A stretch of DNA of 64,000 bases, from contig OX359249.1 in NCBI GenBank assembly GCA_947179485.1, forward strand, positions 43,820,250 through 43,884,249. The letters are read 5' to 3'. The translations under genes and the position numbers were made by a program. Positions 39,901-54,900 of this stretch are shown here, one piece after another (positions within the stretch are counted from its first letter, which is position 1; every line of letters starts with the position of its first letter). The notes under the pieces were generated by a model. It was given only the letters and a program-made list of their open reading frames with translations, ran no database searches and was not told the origin of the DNA. The DNA comes from Allacma fusca (taxonomy: Eukaryota; Arthropoda; Collembola; Symphypleona; Sminthuridae).

Positions 39901-42900
39901 CCACATGTCCAGATTGAAGAAATAACTAAAAAATTATCAATGCCATGTTTTTAATGTAATAATTATTGTTGAACAACAACTCGTACTTCCAGGTGCTAGA
40001 TTCTGAATCTCAGTAATTTACATGATATTAGTTGCTTAATAAATCATTTAAACTCACGGATTTCTTTAGACTGTCAAAATCTTTTATCCTCGCTAGATCT
40101 TCTTTCGATCCCTTCTGCATACCAACAAGTTCAACTTGTGTCCATGTCGCATTGGATCCCCAAGACTTTAGACGAACTTCAACAGGATTAGCATTATCTA
40201 ATGCAAAGTATTCGGTATGCATCGAAAAGAGTTCAACCCTTCCGAAGTCAACCCCGTTTTCTTCAACAGTTTGCTAGAAATGAAGAAATAAATGTAGTTT
40301 AAATGATGTGCCTTAAGTATCCTTTACTCGCTACATAACAATTTTGACAAAAATCGATACAGTTGTACTATTAGAAGAGTATATTAAGGATCTGACAGGA
40401 GGTTTTGCATCTATGTATTTATTTTCTTAAATATGAGAGGTCAAATTTCGTGGCCCCATATAATATTCCGTTGCACTTCAGTTCCGTGTAAAATGGGTTT
40501 CATATTCATCATATACAAGGGGTTTTCCCCCTCTTGCGCGTATAAACATGTAATGTAAACAATTTCAATGCTCCCATTTTTAATAGAATTAAAGTTCGGA
40601 TTTTTTCCAAAAATTGCTTTTCAATTTTTTCATTTCAAGAAAATTTGTTTTTTGTCTGATCACATAGCTTGAAAACTCCTATTTTTGGGTGTTGACAGCT
40701 AACCAACTGCTTTAACCATTACCCATGAACGAGACAATTCACCTCTCATATCTAAGAAATTAGAAGCGAGCTGCAAACCCCTTCTTTTTTCTTTCAATTT
40801 TCTAAAATTTGCTGAATAGGTAGTAAAACAAACTTGTACTGATTTCGTGAAGTACCTCTAGATATTTAATCCAGAGAAACATAACATATTACATGACATT
40901 ATATATATATTAATATTGAATATATTACCAAGTGCAATTTTCCATCATAGCACGTAATTGGTAGCCGCAGATTCGTGATGTTACTTTTCAGAGTAACTTG
41001 AACTTCTGCTTTTGAATCACATAATTCTGCTTTCTTCTGCACTTTCATGGTAAAAATTGCCTTCTGCTCACCCGGTGGTATTATTTGTGACTGATTAAAA
41101 TTATCCACATGTACTATCTCAGGATGACTCACACTTACTTGGTAGATCGCTATTGCAGCCGAGTAATTATTACGAACACTGAAACAAATGATTATTACGT
41201 ATTTCATTACGAGTTAACTTTGATAAATAATTGTTTTTAAACCTAAGCGTGAATATCCCACCTAAAATTGCGCGGTGGTATGTTGTCAGCCTTGACAAAA
41301 AAACCCAGAGATGAAGTATTGTACTGCAATTCTCCTGGTAGAACCGTGGCGCGGAACGGTACTCCTATCGACAATCCACACTCGCTGCGAATTTCAATCA
41401 TCCCATGTGTTTGCCTTGACTTATAAGCCAGTGATGCTATGAAATTCAATATTGAGCATGAGATTAATAATTCTTTTTTCTTACAGAAATGAAGTACCAT
41501 AATTGCTAAACAGGCTTGTATTGTCCATCACATTCCCTACTAGTTTCAATTCATTCTACTTTTAGCAGAAATGAATAGCAGAATTCGTAAAAAAAAAAAA
41601 AGCTACAATTTAAGCAAATTGTTAATACACTAAGTGTTCGATTATTCGACTGCAATGAAAGAGTCTAAGAAAAGTAACAAATTCTATAAAAATGGCTCCT
41701 GAAATCAGTATTGAAATAAAGCATCAACGATATAGAATCCCAAAGGGAAGGAAAAGATTCGTGGCTATTGGCATCAATTTCCACTTTGCCATCAGCGTGA
41801 ATAGTCCTAATATGTTATATAGCTATTTCTGCACAATATATAGCACAGAAAAATCCAATATTCAATTAAACCCACTTACGATCAAATGTGACCAGAGCGA
41901 CGACAGTCGAGACAGTACTATCTGGCTCGAGGAAGAGAGGACGAAACTCGATACGCACTGCTGCATTAGAGTCTCCTTTGACTGAGATTGACTGTAACAC
42001 AAAGAACAAAATTTACGTACCGTAAAACAGAAACTAAAAATACTCACGCAAAATAAAAATAAAATCATAATTTAAGGCCTAAATCTCAGTGTAATAAGTA
42101 TTTGAAACACGCTGTAGACTAAACACGCGATTTTCCATACACCAAAACCAATATATATAACTAAATAGCAACCATCATGACTGCAATTGAAACTATCAGG
42201 GTTTCGAAATAATACAAACATGTTTTAAGAACCAAAGAATGAAACATATCTAAAAAATGCATGTACGGTAACAAAAGTATTAAAACTCTCCTGTCACAAC
42301 AACAGCCACCGTTTCATTTAGTGCACCCAAAATCCAGGTTTTTAAAAATAAAGCCACCAGTTTTTAACTACTTAGCCGCTTTATAGGAGTAGAAATGAAC
42401 CTTAAGCGCAGCAGCCAAAAAAAACAATACATGTTATGGTATACGTACACATTAAAACTCGAACTGGACGACACCAAGGTACAAATAAGTTACCAGGTAT
42501 CGAAAGACACCAAATCAAAGACATGAAACTGAAAGTAGTTTACATACAATGGTACAGAATACAGTGCACTAAAATCAACAGGACATTTCATTTCGTTTTG
42601 CTCATGTAATAATATTTCCTGGTGAACAAAGAATTTTTTGTGCGTAATAATGATCCCTAATATTTCAGCGAGCCCCATTTCTAGATAAAATAAACAAATA
42701 GTGACCCCGAGATTTTTAGTGCACCATTTACGGAACTAAAAAATAAAATTATTCAGATAATATTTCTTAAAGGGCGTGACGCTTCTGCCTTAGGTTGTGT
42801 GGCTCAATCAGCAGCTGATTTGAAGGAATAATTTGAAATTTATCGAGGACTGTCGTGGGAAGTAAAGCTGTTAACTCAGACAAGTATACTAGATGATATA

Positions 42901-45900
42901 CATACAACTGAAGGGCTTTTTAGGAATTTTGTTTTTCCTTCTAGACGGAAGATTTACACATTGAATGTACCTGAACGTTAACTGGCAAGTGTTGAGCGTT
43001 GATGAGAGACAACTTAAGTGTTTTTGGCTTATCGGAACGTACTAAAAGCCCAAAATCCAGCGAATCTTGTGGGGAATAGATTCCTGGTGCAGAACTGACT
43101 TGAACTTCCACCGGGACAAGTAAATACTCTGACGATACTGTTGTACTATTCACCCTAATTCTGAAATATAAAAATATTATTTCTTATTATTAACAAAGGA
43201 TTCTCTGGATTCAAGCACATAATTTGGAGCGATGCAATTATAATAAAAATTGCTGATTATGGAAAGAAGAAAGTTACATACTTGATATAACCAGTATGGT
43301 TTCCCTCGGTCTTTCCTTGGAAACTTCCCTTCATGACGGATTTAGTTTGGAAGGGTTCGATAGCCCAAGCAGCACCTTCACCTTCCTCAGGAACGCCGTC
43401 AGGAAGAGTTAAATGAAAATCAGTTCCACTGGAAAGCATTTCAACAACCTGTATTCTCTTGTCGTGCGGGTTGTGCATTGTTATCAATGGCTCGTAGCTT
43501 CCATTCACCGGGATGCGTGCTCCGACCAAAGGTCTCAGTCTATACGGATTCGGTAATCCGAACCCACGAACCTAAACAAGTTTCATCCAAACTGTCAGTC
43601 AATATTGTGAAGGGGAAAGTTCTGGATTTTCAAATCCCCACGATAAAATTTATAATAAAAGCATGGTTTGTAGCTCAGTCAGTAATTGATACTCAAATAA
43701 GACTTACATGATATTTGAACAACCCTTTGGAAGTGTGAATGTACAAGTTGGACTCTACGGGTCCCTCCATTCGACTAAGAAACACAACTTCGAATGTTGT
43801 GTTACCGCCAGGAGTAATCATCTGCAAAAATTATATTTTATGCATATAAATAGACGCCTCCAAGGTATGCCTTTTACCCATGAAATATAATTACTACTAC
43901 CTGAACCATATTAAAATGTACACCATATCTGACTAAATGATTACCTTGTCGGCAAAAAATGATGAGTGGAAATGGACAGTATTGCCCGAAATCGAGATCA
44001 ATTTCAAGTTCTCATCTTTCAGTCGGTTCTCCACCCTGACTACACCCAGGCGAGGCATTCCCACCGGGCTGAAAAAAAAATACTCAACTGCATTTTTCCA
44101 TTTTTTCTCATACACAAGATGATTAAGTACCGGCATCACGTTTCACGATTCATGTAATTATGTGCTAACCACTTATTGTTAGTTAGTTTATTTTAACATT
44201 AACCATGATTAATCATTCTTTCAGGCCAGCTCGTTCCTGAAAATTTGGATTACAGCTCAACAAAATGATAATAATTTTGAAGGATGATTTCTACATGTAC
44301 TGCCAAATGAACTTGAATGAGGAAATCGAAACATGACCAAAGAATGATGTAACAAGCAATACTATCATTTCAAACGGCTACTGATTACTGCTTGCAGATT
44401 GTCATGTATCACAGTATCACAATAACTTTATTTTTAAACCTGCAGACTTGCAGACTTCAATCCCAATTTTGACGAGGAAAACATAAATATTTTAAGGTTT
44501 TAATGAAAATAATCTGTTAAACTCATTCGAAGTTTCAAAACCATTTTGAATTCTTGAAAATCGAAAAGCAGGTTCTCTTGCAAACATCCGCTACTGCATC
44601 CCAGAGTTTAGGACGCAATTTTATTGCGCTGAACTACTGATTTGATACAGGAATTTTGATTTGTGATGACACACCTCATACAGATAGTGACAGCAAAATG
44701 ATAAAATTACGTAATAATGCAAAATATGAAGAAGAAACTGGCCCAGTCTATCGAATCAATTGTGACCATCGCGAATGTGAAGCTAAACTAGGGGTAGGTC
44801 ACATAGAAAATAAATTTTACATATCTTTAGAAACATATTAGCAGATTTCCCCGAACTGTTTTACTCTTGCCTTATTGTTAGCTTGCCTATTGCCTACTTT
44901 GCCTATAGTCGAGGTTGCCTTACACTTACAACTTAGCTCAGAACCAGAATGTTGAAAGGATGCACAATACTGCTACATACCAAAAATATAAAATAACGGG
45001 GTACATAATAAAACCTCAGGCCATACGGCATTATACAAGTGATTGCCTAGGTTAAAATAATATCACGATAATTACAGAAGGGTCATCTCCTATACATGTA
45101 TAAACTCCGACTTTAATTAAATTATGGAGGCCTTTGATTTTAAATATACAGCCCAAAATGTCTTTTGGGACACGACGAATAAGGTCCAGCTTTACAAAAG
45201 CTTCTAAAACACGAACAAATGGCATTTAAGAACATTAAGGCTGTCTAAACGAAACTGCGCAATGCACATGGACATTTTTTACTCAGACGTATGGCATAAG
45301 TTATGCCGCACAGCTAAAAGAAGCAGAATTCCTTTAGAAGACAAATGCTTGAAATCGTAGCAGAATAGCTGCTAATCAGCTCTTGAGCTTCATATAACTG
45401 CGAACGTGCGTTAACCATCAGAAACTGGTAAATTCCAATGCCCCCATCCTTTTCTGTCTACAGTTCAGTCTGACCAAAGAAACGTCTGGAAACCGCAGAT
45501 AGCATGGAATTTTGGCGAAACGGTCGATGACTAATCCTATAACCTAGAAGCTGAAGTATACGTTCAGCTTTCTCCAGTAATCTAACCCAATGCGGTGACC
45601 AATTTTTTGAAATATTTGTATGGTTGAAAAATACAGGATACAATTGGTTCTTTAATGTAGGACATGCTGACATTCAATTGCCGCTGACTGAAAGTGATTC
45701 CAAATATTTAATACTTTCACTGATTTTTCAAAACTCCACTCACTAGACTTGCCCGGATATTAATCATTCAATCTGAGTCGACGGAACTAAAACTAATAAG
45801 TACAGACTATAATAATACCATTATAGTCAGGAGTTTTTTACTGTCAAGAATAAGATATAACTGATGGTGATGACTTAAAAAGACGATATTGCAGAAGAAG

Positions 45901-48900
45901 GACATGAAAACACATTAGGGACGTCTTCACAACCCTGATGACCTGTCAATATAACTACGGGTTGTGAGAAGGTAACATAGGTAACAACGACCATGGTTAC
46001 AATGTTTATACATACATATACATAAGTACGTGATAGTAATGGGAGATATACAAACACATGAATGAGCAAGATTATTTACATTCTTTTAGCCGATCACCGC
46101 CCCAACAAAACAAAACAGTAAACAACATTTGAAGCTGCGTACAGAACATCTGAATGGCAGGATGCACGAAATACGCTCAGAATGCTTACACTTGTGATAA
46201 AAATTACAGACGAGCATGCCGATAAGGCCGTTGTCGCCTACCAAAACGCTACGTAAAATAAAATTTTCAGTGGTTACCAACAAAACAAACGCAAGCAAAA
46301 ACATATGAGGCACTGTCCCCGGATTCTTTACTGCTCAGAAAATAACCCTTTAGCTACACAGTTACAGAAGCGAAGACTTTTCTTGTTGACGTTGACTTCT
46401 ACTACAACCAGTACAAGAAGCGTCGTCCTCATGATCTCGGCACTCGTCCAACTTCCTCCAACTTCTAGTATTCAAACCTTTAGCAGTAGTAGTAGTAGTA
46501 GTACCAGTAGTAACAGTAGTAGTAGTAGTGAGAGCAAAGCAAAATCGAAAATTTTAAGCTTATACGAATTATGTAATTTGTTGAATTCACGGAAACTTAT
46601 AAAGAGAAAAGTTTTAGAATTGACAGAAAGAATTTTTAATATCTAGTCACTAAAGCTCAATCCTGAAACTTAGTAAATCTCCAACTAGGCCCAATCGATA
46701 TTTCAATCAACCTGTACTGCCTGTACATTAGTGTACATATGGTATTTCTTCAACGAAGGATGTACTTAGCTTCAAAGTTGCTCTCTGGTTCTATCTATAT
46801 CTAAGTATGAACATATATTCATACGTATACATATATATATATATATATATATCAATGTTTATAGATGACACTCAGTTCAGTAGTTACAATCAGCAGCTGA
46901 AGTAGATGGGCTTTATCGTCTCAAAAGCAACTATCTTAATGAAAGCCGAAATGTGCATTATTTATACTTTTCCAACAAAGTGAGATTAATGCTAATGAAT
47001 CCAGACTAAGCTAATTGTAAGCTCAAAGCTGGGGTATAGAGAAAATTAACTGATTGGATTAGGTTTATCCTGTAAATTACGTGTTTCGGGTTCTGACTCA
47101 ATATTCGCCTTTCGGAGAAGAGCCCACAAATCTCATCAGTCTGATTCCTTTTAGCTTTGATGTTGAAGCCCAGGTATCTGAGGGTTTTTTCTTCCTTCCT
47201 GAAGCTAAATTCACACGATGCAATGTCTCCCATTTCAGTCCATGTAACTCTACGTATGTACATATGGCATCGCAAGGAACCTAGGGAGTTCCATCATGCT
47301 TTCTTCCACGAGTGTGACGTGCATACCACGCGCTGACTTTTTTTTTTTTGGCCAAGTACATTATTTCTCTGGGTTTAGTCTCCTGGATACTTGCAATGTG
47401 ACGTAACTCACATTTCTAGCAAACTTTCAAATCACCTACTTAGTTAGTTTACAACTTTGGGTGTTTAGTGCTTTGCTCACATCTCCTGCCAGATAAATAT
47501 GATGATGATGATGATACATGCGAGAAAGGCTAAAACACACCCGAACTGTATTTAATTATATATGCCTGTTACATAAGTGAGTGTCCATAAAGTCTCAACT
47601 TAGTGAACATACTCGGTAAGCAGCAACAAAAATATCCTATTTTTCCAAGCACAATGAAAAGCACTCCTCTCAATTGCGACGACTATGCTGCTACGAGTGC
47701 TATGATTTATTCCTCAAAAACTAGTCCTAATAGAGTTGTTTGTTCCGTAGCTGTACTGCTGAACTGTACACTCCACAGACATCCTCACCAACTCTCTCGT
47801 CCAGGGATATGGTAAAAGAACCCAGACATACATTTTTCCAGAAATACATTTACACATATAAAAGTGCATCGACAAAAACGCAAGTCAATCATACATAGTT
47901 CAAATCTTTTGCATGTGCGGTAGTTCCCTACTAATATGAAATGACGATGCTCGAGCATGAGAAACAGGAACTGGCTGGAGGTCCCATGCATACCTGTTTT
48001 TCCATACAGTATACTTAATTGTATGGTTGAGGCTTGGGAAAAAAAATTACCCACCACGTTCCAAAAGGTGCTGACTACATATGTGATTATACTGGTTGTA
48101 TTAAACACTTGAGTGCATATGAATGCATTGTAAAGATTGCTCGTAGAAAACAAGTCAACGGAATGAGAAGAAAACGAAATGAAAGGATAAGTATGGCAAT
48201 ATACGCAGTGACTTCCACGCTGCCGGTTCAACCAAGTTCTTGAGCCATATCACAAGGACAAAATATATTGCAAATTGCAATATATAGCCATTCTTTCATC
48301 CCGGAATTTCTAAGAAGTCTCCCATTCATTTCGCTTCAACTATCTTTTTGTAAAGGAAACCGAGCCCACGGTAGAGTTCAAAAACGTTGGTAGTACTGGT
48401 AGAAAAATGATGATACTTGGGGAAATGGGGGAAAATAGGTATACAGATATACATGTCATGTCATACACGAGGCAGAATTCAGGTACGGCATACAATATTT
48501 GAGTAGCGTCAGTTGAGCCTTGTATGTGGCACGCCGGGGAATTAGGATACGTAAATATGTATCTCTACAGTAGATGTATAATGTATAGACTCGAACTGCA
48601 GTACCAGCACCAATGTGGAAACCATACTGGAAACTCGAACTACCATGGAATTCAACAAACAGTAAAGAGTAAGTAGCTCTTGCATCAAAGGACTACTTAC
48701 GTACTACACAGGGACAAGAACCAGAGAGCTTCAAAAAGTATTCCCTATCCAATTCACTTTTATAGATCTACATAAATTATGATTTACTGCAGCAACATTT
48801 CTCAGAAAGACCTCGTGGCTTTTTACTATCGCCCCCTCTATAATCATTTTCCCATGCATCTATAAACCTGAGCATGTCGTTAAATTAGGAAGAAAGTCCT

Positions 48901-51900
48901 CCTTGCTTTTACTCTTGACGGATCCCTTGCATCAGACAAGTGTTGAAAGAAAGAGGTATGATTTCATATTTCGTGCATTACAGCCTCGTCCTCGTCGCTC
49001 ATGGAGAGGGAAAAATGTGTCGAGCTCTTTGAGACTTCTTTGCTCTTGACGATATATCTCGTCGTAGTCTTTGGTAACAGTCGTAGTATGAGTTATGGAA
49101 ATTTCCATTGTCAACCCGTTTTGCCCCTTGTACTGAAATTTATTTGGGCTATTTGTACTATATCAAAAAATCTCTATTAAAACCCTTGATCTACAAATAC
49201 AATATTTATGACTATCTTGAGCCCCTACTACCACCCACTACTAGGTATTTCCGATTCATCCGGACTCATTTCTTCGATTCACTATACATTCATTAAAATA
49301 ATAAAATTATTTGATTACAATACACTCTTCTATATTTTTACGCTTATAATAACTGAAAAATAATCATTTTCTACCCCAGCGTTCCTATGTTCCCCACGAT
49401 GTTCCTTACTTTACTTATAGTACTCTCCTTGAGGTTACTATAAAATACTATCATCCAGATTTCAAGCTCAATAAATATCTACACATGGTAATAAAAATAA
49501 AAATTATGATCAATATACGCACTGCTGTAGTTAAACACATTATCACAGAGGGAAAAAACCACAGATAAACAGTCGTACGCGTACTACTACATGTTTAGTT
49601 TTATTGGTAACCCCTCAAACAGACTCCATCAATGGCTCTCATTTCGCTAAAGAATCTTATTGGATATATATTTTCATTCATGGGAACGCATTCATCATAA
49701 ATACTTTCATTATTACAACACCTCCAAAATGCATGTCTGTGCACAGACTGAGTAAGTAAACTTACACATACATACTACGTACACACTACTACACACATAC
49801 ATACTCTGGAGCCCTGCACCATTATAGCAAGGCAAGGACGCAGTTGTCATTGTTATTTGACGATGGGTAGACTAAAATCTACTAACAATAGGTCCATTAT
49901 TTATTTACAGTAGTATCTGTAGTACAAGCATAAAACAATACGTGACGAAGCCTAACTGGCGTAATTCCCTCCAAAGAATAAAAAAAAGTAAGCTAACAAT
50001 AAGCTGAGACAGGAATTAGTGGGCAAAAATATGTGCATCTAATCAATAAGTACGTACGTAAACAATTAACTCTGTTCCTATTCTACAAACCCTGTCCCAA
50101 CACTGACATCATCCATACAAATCAGACTCAGCCCGACAATTTGCAAAAAAAAAGTAATTAGCGGTATTATCCACGAAAAAGGGCTTGCATAAATTATAGA
50201 ATCCTGGCACATTCAATTCTAATGTGTCATCTGGAGTATCATCTCTGCCGACTCTGCCCATATTTCTAAAGTACCACTGCCTAAAGAAATATATCTAGGC
50301 AGATATACACTCAATTTTATGTTCCAGCAAATTAAAAAGTCTGCCTCGCCTTCATAATAAGAACAAAGGGCTCAAATTCATCAGATAAAATAATAATAAT
50401 TGTAACTTTGTAACGTATGTATGACGTGTATATAGCGTAGGTATAAATATTATAAACCCTGAACTGAACGCATTGATGGTCTATATATGTATACATAGGT
50501 CTATTCTTTATCTATACATTTTCAAAGTGGTTATAGGCGGCTCCTTGCAGAAACACGATGATGCACACACAATACAAATATAATACAATACCCAACTCCG
50601 ACTTCGGTACAAACCACCTGTTCCCTAGTCTCCCTTTCAGACACACATTATATCAGCAATAGGAAAGAGCTCACTTGTGGAATAACCCTGTGTATATACA
50701 TATCTTGTATGTATGTATGCATCTATCCACACGCAGCAGCATACAACACACACAATTCATGGAACCGAAATATGTAAGAGCTTATCGTAGTTCTTTTCTT
50801 CATAAAAGACATTTCATTTTATGATAACAAAAATCCACCATATATTTTCTACTGGATAAATGAAACTCAAGATCCTTTTCGCTTACTTTTTTATTATATA
50901 GATACAGAAAGTACACACTACACACACGCAATGTGCTGTAAATGATGCGTGCACCCCTACCCAACCCCTGTCACTGTATATGATACAATATACAACCAAT
51001 ATGAAATAAAATGATAGACGCCTGCGGACGCGGAGAGTGCAGAATCCACCTACATAATCTTCCTTCCTTACTGTTACCACATGAAAAAAAAAATCCCACC
51101 CGCGTGAGATCCGGAGGGATTGAAGAGATAGTTTTCGTTTAATTTTTCTAGATAGATAAACATGCGTAGCAGCGTAACCAAATAAATGAACAAATTCATA
51201 CACTGTAAGAACGGGATGGATAATTTACTTTTTCCAAACAAGTGGAGTCACCAACTTAGTTCCACATTCATTAGTTTCTGACATTAATGAGGTCCGACCT
51301 AATGCTAGTAACATAGGGAACTATTAAAAAAGTATTATATAGTGTCAATAGAAATGGCACAGCTGCAATCGCTTTGACGACTAAACAGCAAATATGAGCA
51401 CATTCATACAAACCCCACACTACAGCTAGGCTGATAGGCCGAACTGAGCTAGACATAATCCGCTTAGTAATACTGCACTTGCTTCTAAAATAAATACGGA
51501 ACGCTAATTATTATAATTACACGGTGGACCCAACGCAACTATATACTTGCACATAGAATTAGCTGATAGCTACTAGCACTGTACATACACTATACTCGTA
51601 CATGCTGATGGGGCGATACTGGAAATACAAGTCCATACACACAAAAAATATTAACCATTAATATAAAATGTAAAAAAAAATTTTCCGACGTATCCTCCGC
51701 CTAAACAACCATGTTCCTGTAAGTATTTACGTATTTGAGTAGGTGTGTTGTCTCAGTGCTTTCAGCTTCCAGCCTTCAAACGATTACAATACACGTTTAT
51801 ACTATGCCAGAAAGCAAACGAAATCTCACAAAATAATTACCATGTTCAGTGAAGCCAGAATAGTTCAAGCCTCACATAGACAATGGGAATAAGTGAATAG

Positions 51901-54900
51901 TAACAACATGCGACATTATTAGCATGCGCTGGTCTACTACGCTCTGTTCTGGAACTGTACACGTACACATCATGTACATCCATATTGGTATGAGCTCCTC
52001 CACCAACTATCAACCTCGAAAATACAAAGATACATAGAATCAGCAAGTCGATAGGCAACCTTCACAAGAAGTAGGAAACTCACAACACAGTCCAAATTAA
52101 TAGCAAATTTATTACTAGTATTACCGCATCATTTCAGAGCATATTGTTGCACAGCACGTAGCTGCAAAACTCGATATATGATCAAATCTGGTCAAACAGT
52201 ACGTTTGTACAGTGACCTTGCGTCCCTGAAATGAACGGTCTGTGTGAACCTAACACTACACAGTTGTGTGCATACTACAGGGTTCTTCTCATATTATTAT
52301 TAGCATTAGCATTATTATTATTATTATTATTCATCTTGGATAACAAACATTTTATACTCCCATCTTTTAAATAGTAGTAATGCACTAGGGTATCAAAACC
52401 ATTTGGTTTAATAGGCTGCCCATCTTTTCTAGAGTAGTGGTGGGCAGAGTTTATTTATTTACATGCATTTTTCAGGCGAACGTTTCCCCAGCCCAGACCC
52501 TCCTCGCCTGCGATTTTTCAAGGGTATTTCTCAGGGTTAAAATATCGAAAACAATTGGAATATCTGGTTGGTTCGAGGATCAATGAAATTACCTACTCTT
52601 TCCTTGTGGTTGCTTTTAATGCTGACCTCCTTTCCCTGTGTAAATAACCACGTATGTTGTGCAGGAAAAAAGCTAGTCTTTGGCCTCGTTAGGAGAAATT
52701 ACACATGACATGTGAGGTTTACCTTTTTTATTTGCTCACCCCAGGAAGGAATGCCAAGAGGTAAGTTGTAAATGCATTTTGAGGCAACAATTTGGAACAA
52801 TTAGGAGTCAGGAGTGAGCAGAAAGGTACTCAGAGAAAGTAGTACAACACACGGTTTCCAACTTCATTCCGATCGTTGCTTTCCCCCTTAATCCTAATTC
52901 CAAGATTCGTCTTCTCCACTTAACTAAATTCCAAGACTCATTTTTTTGGTAGGGAAATACTAATTGAAGGAATTTGAGGCAGTGCTCAGCATAGGACCTG
53001 CCACCTGTCATAGTAGAACGATTTTTTATTCCTGGAAAAGTTCATAATGACCTCCTCCGCTTCTGGATGATATTTCCAGGGGTTTTTGATGACCCATTAT
53101 TAGCACACTTGAACTATTGGACTACTCCTAACTCAATACATAGCAAACAAAATCCTGTTCTGGCAAAATATAAAGATGACAAATGCAGATATAAGATCCA
53201 GTGTAACAGATGCGACAAAGTTTGTCCTTGTACTATAATCTGAAAACATCCCGGCATTAAATGACAAATACAAACGACTTATTTGCATTAACTAAAAAGA
53301 CCATGTGATGGTTGGGAAATATTATAGGGTCCAACAAGTCATACATACATACATACTTGAGTCTATGATAACTCTATAGTGGTCAGAGCAGAATTCCTTC
53401 TCAACCCTTATAGCATCCGCAGTTTGAAAAATCGGCTACTAATGCTTTTTTTAGTTTCCCCTCATACTCATGTGTACATAGAGACACGACCAGAGAAAAA
53501 AGAAGCAAATACACAAACATGCCCAAGGTAAGGCAGGATGGAGTACGACATTATGATGAGCACAGTTAAATATTCTTCAGCACACTTCGATCTGATAAGG
53601 ATAAGAGAAGAGTAAACTTGATTCAGAAAGATTATATGTACGTCTACGTATAGGGACGTATCATACAAGGAGTAACATATTTGGCTGCACATGATAACAC
53701 ATCAGAAAATTCCTGGTGATGAGTGCATGGAAGTACGTAAAGACCATGCATTCGAATTTTTACAATTTTATGGTAAAGTTTTGTCGAGCATTCCTCTCAA
53801 CGTTTCTACTTAAATAAATACAAGTTCATTGGAAGTTGCATAGACGCATGTCTACACATAAGTATGTACATATACTATACAGACCGACCAAATAATTTTC
53901 TTTTCTATATAATCTAAGTATAAAACTCTACTTGATAGCAGTTGGCAAACGTTCCGCTAATACATTATATCTGCTCAAATAAAATCGAACCTTTCTACGA
54001 TGCGTTTTTCTTACTGCTGCCTATGTCCAATTTACCAATCGACCACATTTACCCACCATGAGAGATGAAACCATTACATTAGATCTAGTAGTAATGGTCT
54101 TAAAAATGCGGGCACGTAACTGCCTCTCCGAGTTTAATTATTACCAAGCATTTCCTCCGCTTTGTTAATGGTAGAAAAAAAAACAAACCATGGAACGGGT
54201 TAAATGGATGAAGAGGCCCAAGAGAAACAAACACTTGCTCACAAATGATTTTCAGGGGTTTCTGGCGGGTAGTAGGGGAAAAAGATTTTCTTGATTCTCA
54301 TAAAGTTAACTGCTATAGCACTCATTCCACATTTTGCGTCCCCTTCTCCCCTTGTAATATACATATAAGTGAACATATGACGTGTAAAGTAAATGCCCTA
54401 AAGGTAATTATTTATAATGTACAACTATCGTGGGAATACAAGTTCCTCGTACAATACGCACACAATTCCTTCCAGTCATTTTAGATACGAATATCCATGT
54501 AATTATACTATTATACACATGTAGTATAAGTATACATATATCTCCCCACCAGTCCCTAATTATGGTTAGGAGGAAAAGCTAAAAAGTGACATACCTACTT
54601 ACTTGAGCATTACTAATAATGATAATGAAATAAAATTATTGACGATTGCTCTATTTTCAATTCCTTGAGCCTACAAGTAAGTATATATATTAAACCTTAA
54701 TTAGATATAAGTAAGTCGTCATTACGACGTACATAGGTGAGCTGAACTGCTCTTTACGACGCTTTCGCATCATTAACCTTGTAATTGTTCAAGTATGGAA
54801 AATACGTACATATGTTTTCAGAGGTTCACCTGAGAACACTACACTATTATTGTCAAAAAAAATCTCATGTAATTCCCTGAGTGACTGAATTAAGTCGGTG

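Noticed and set aside
46305-46646. 113-codon plus-strand ORF with Ser/Thr runs
   Set aside because: Most of its length comes from the AGT trinucleotide repeat, which is naturally stop-free; no other coding sign.
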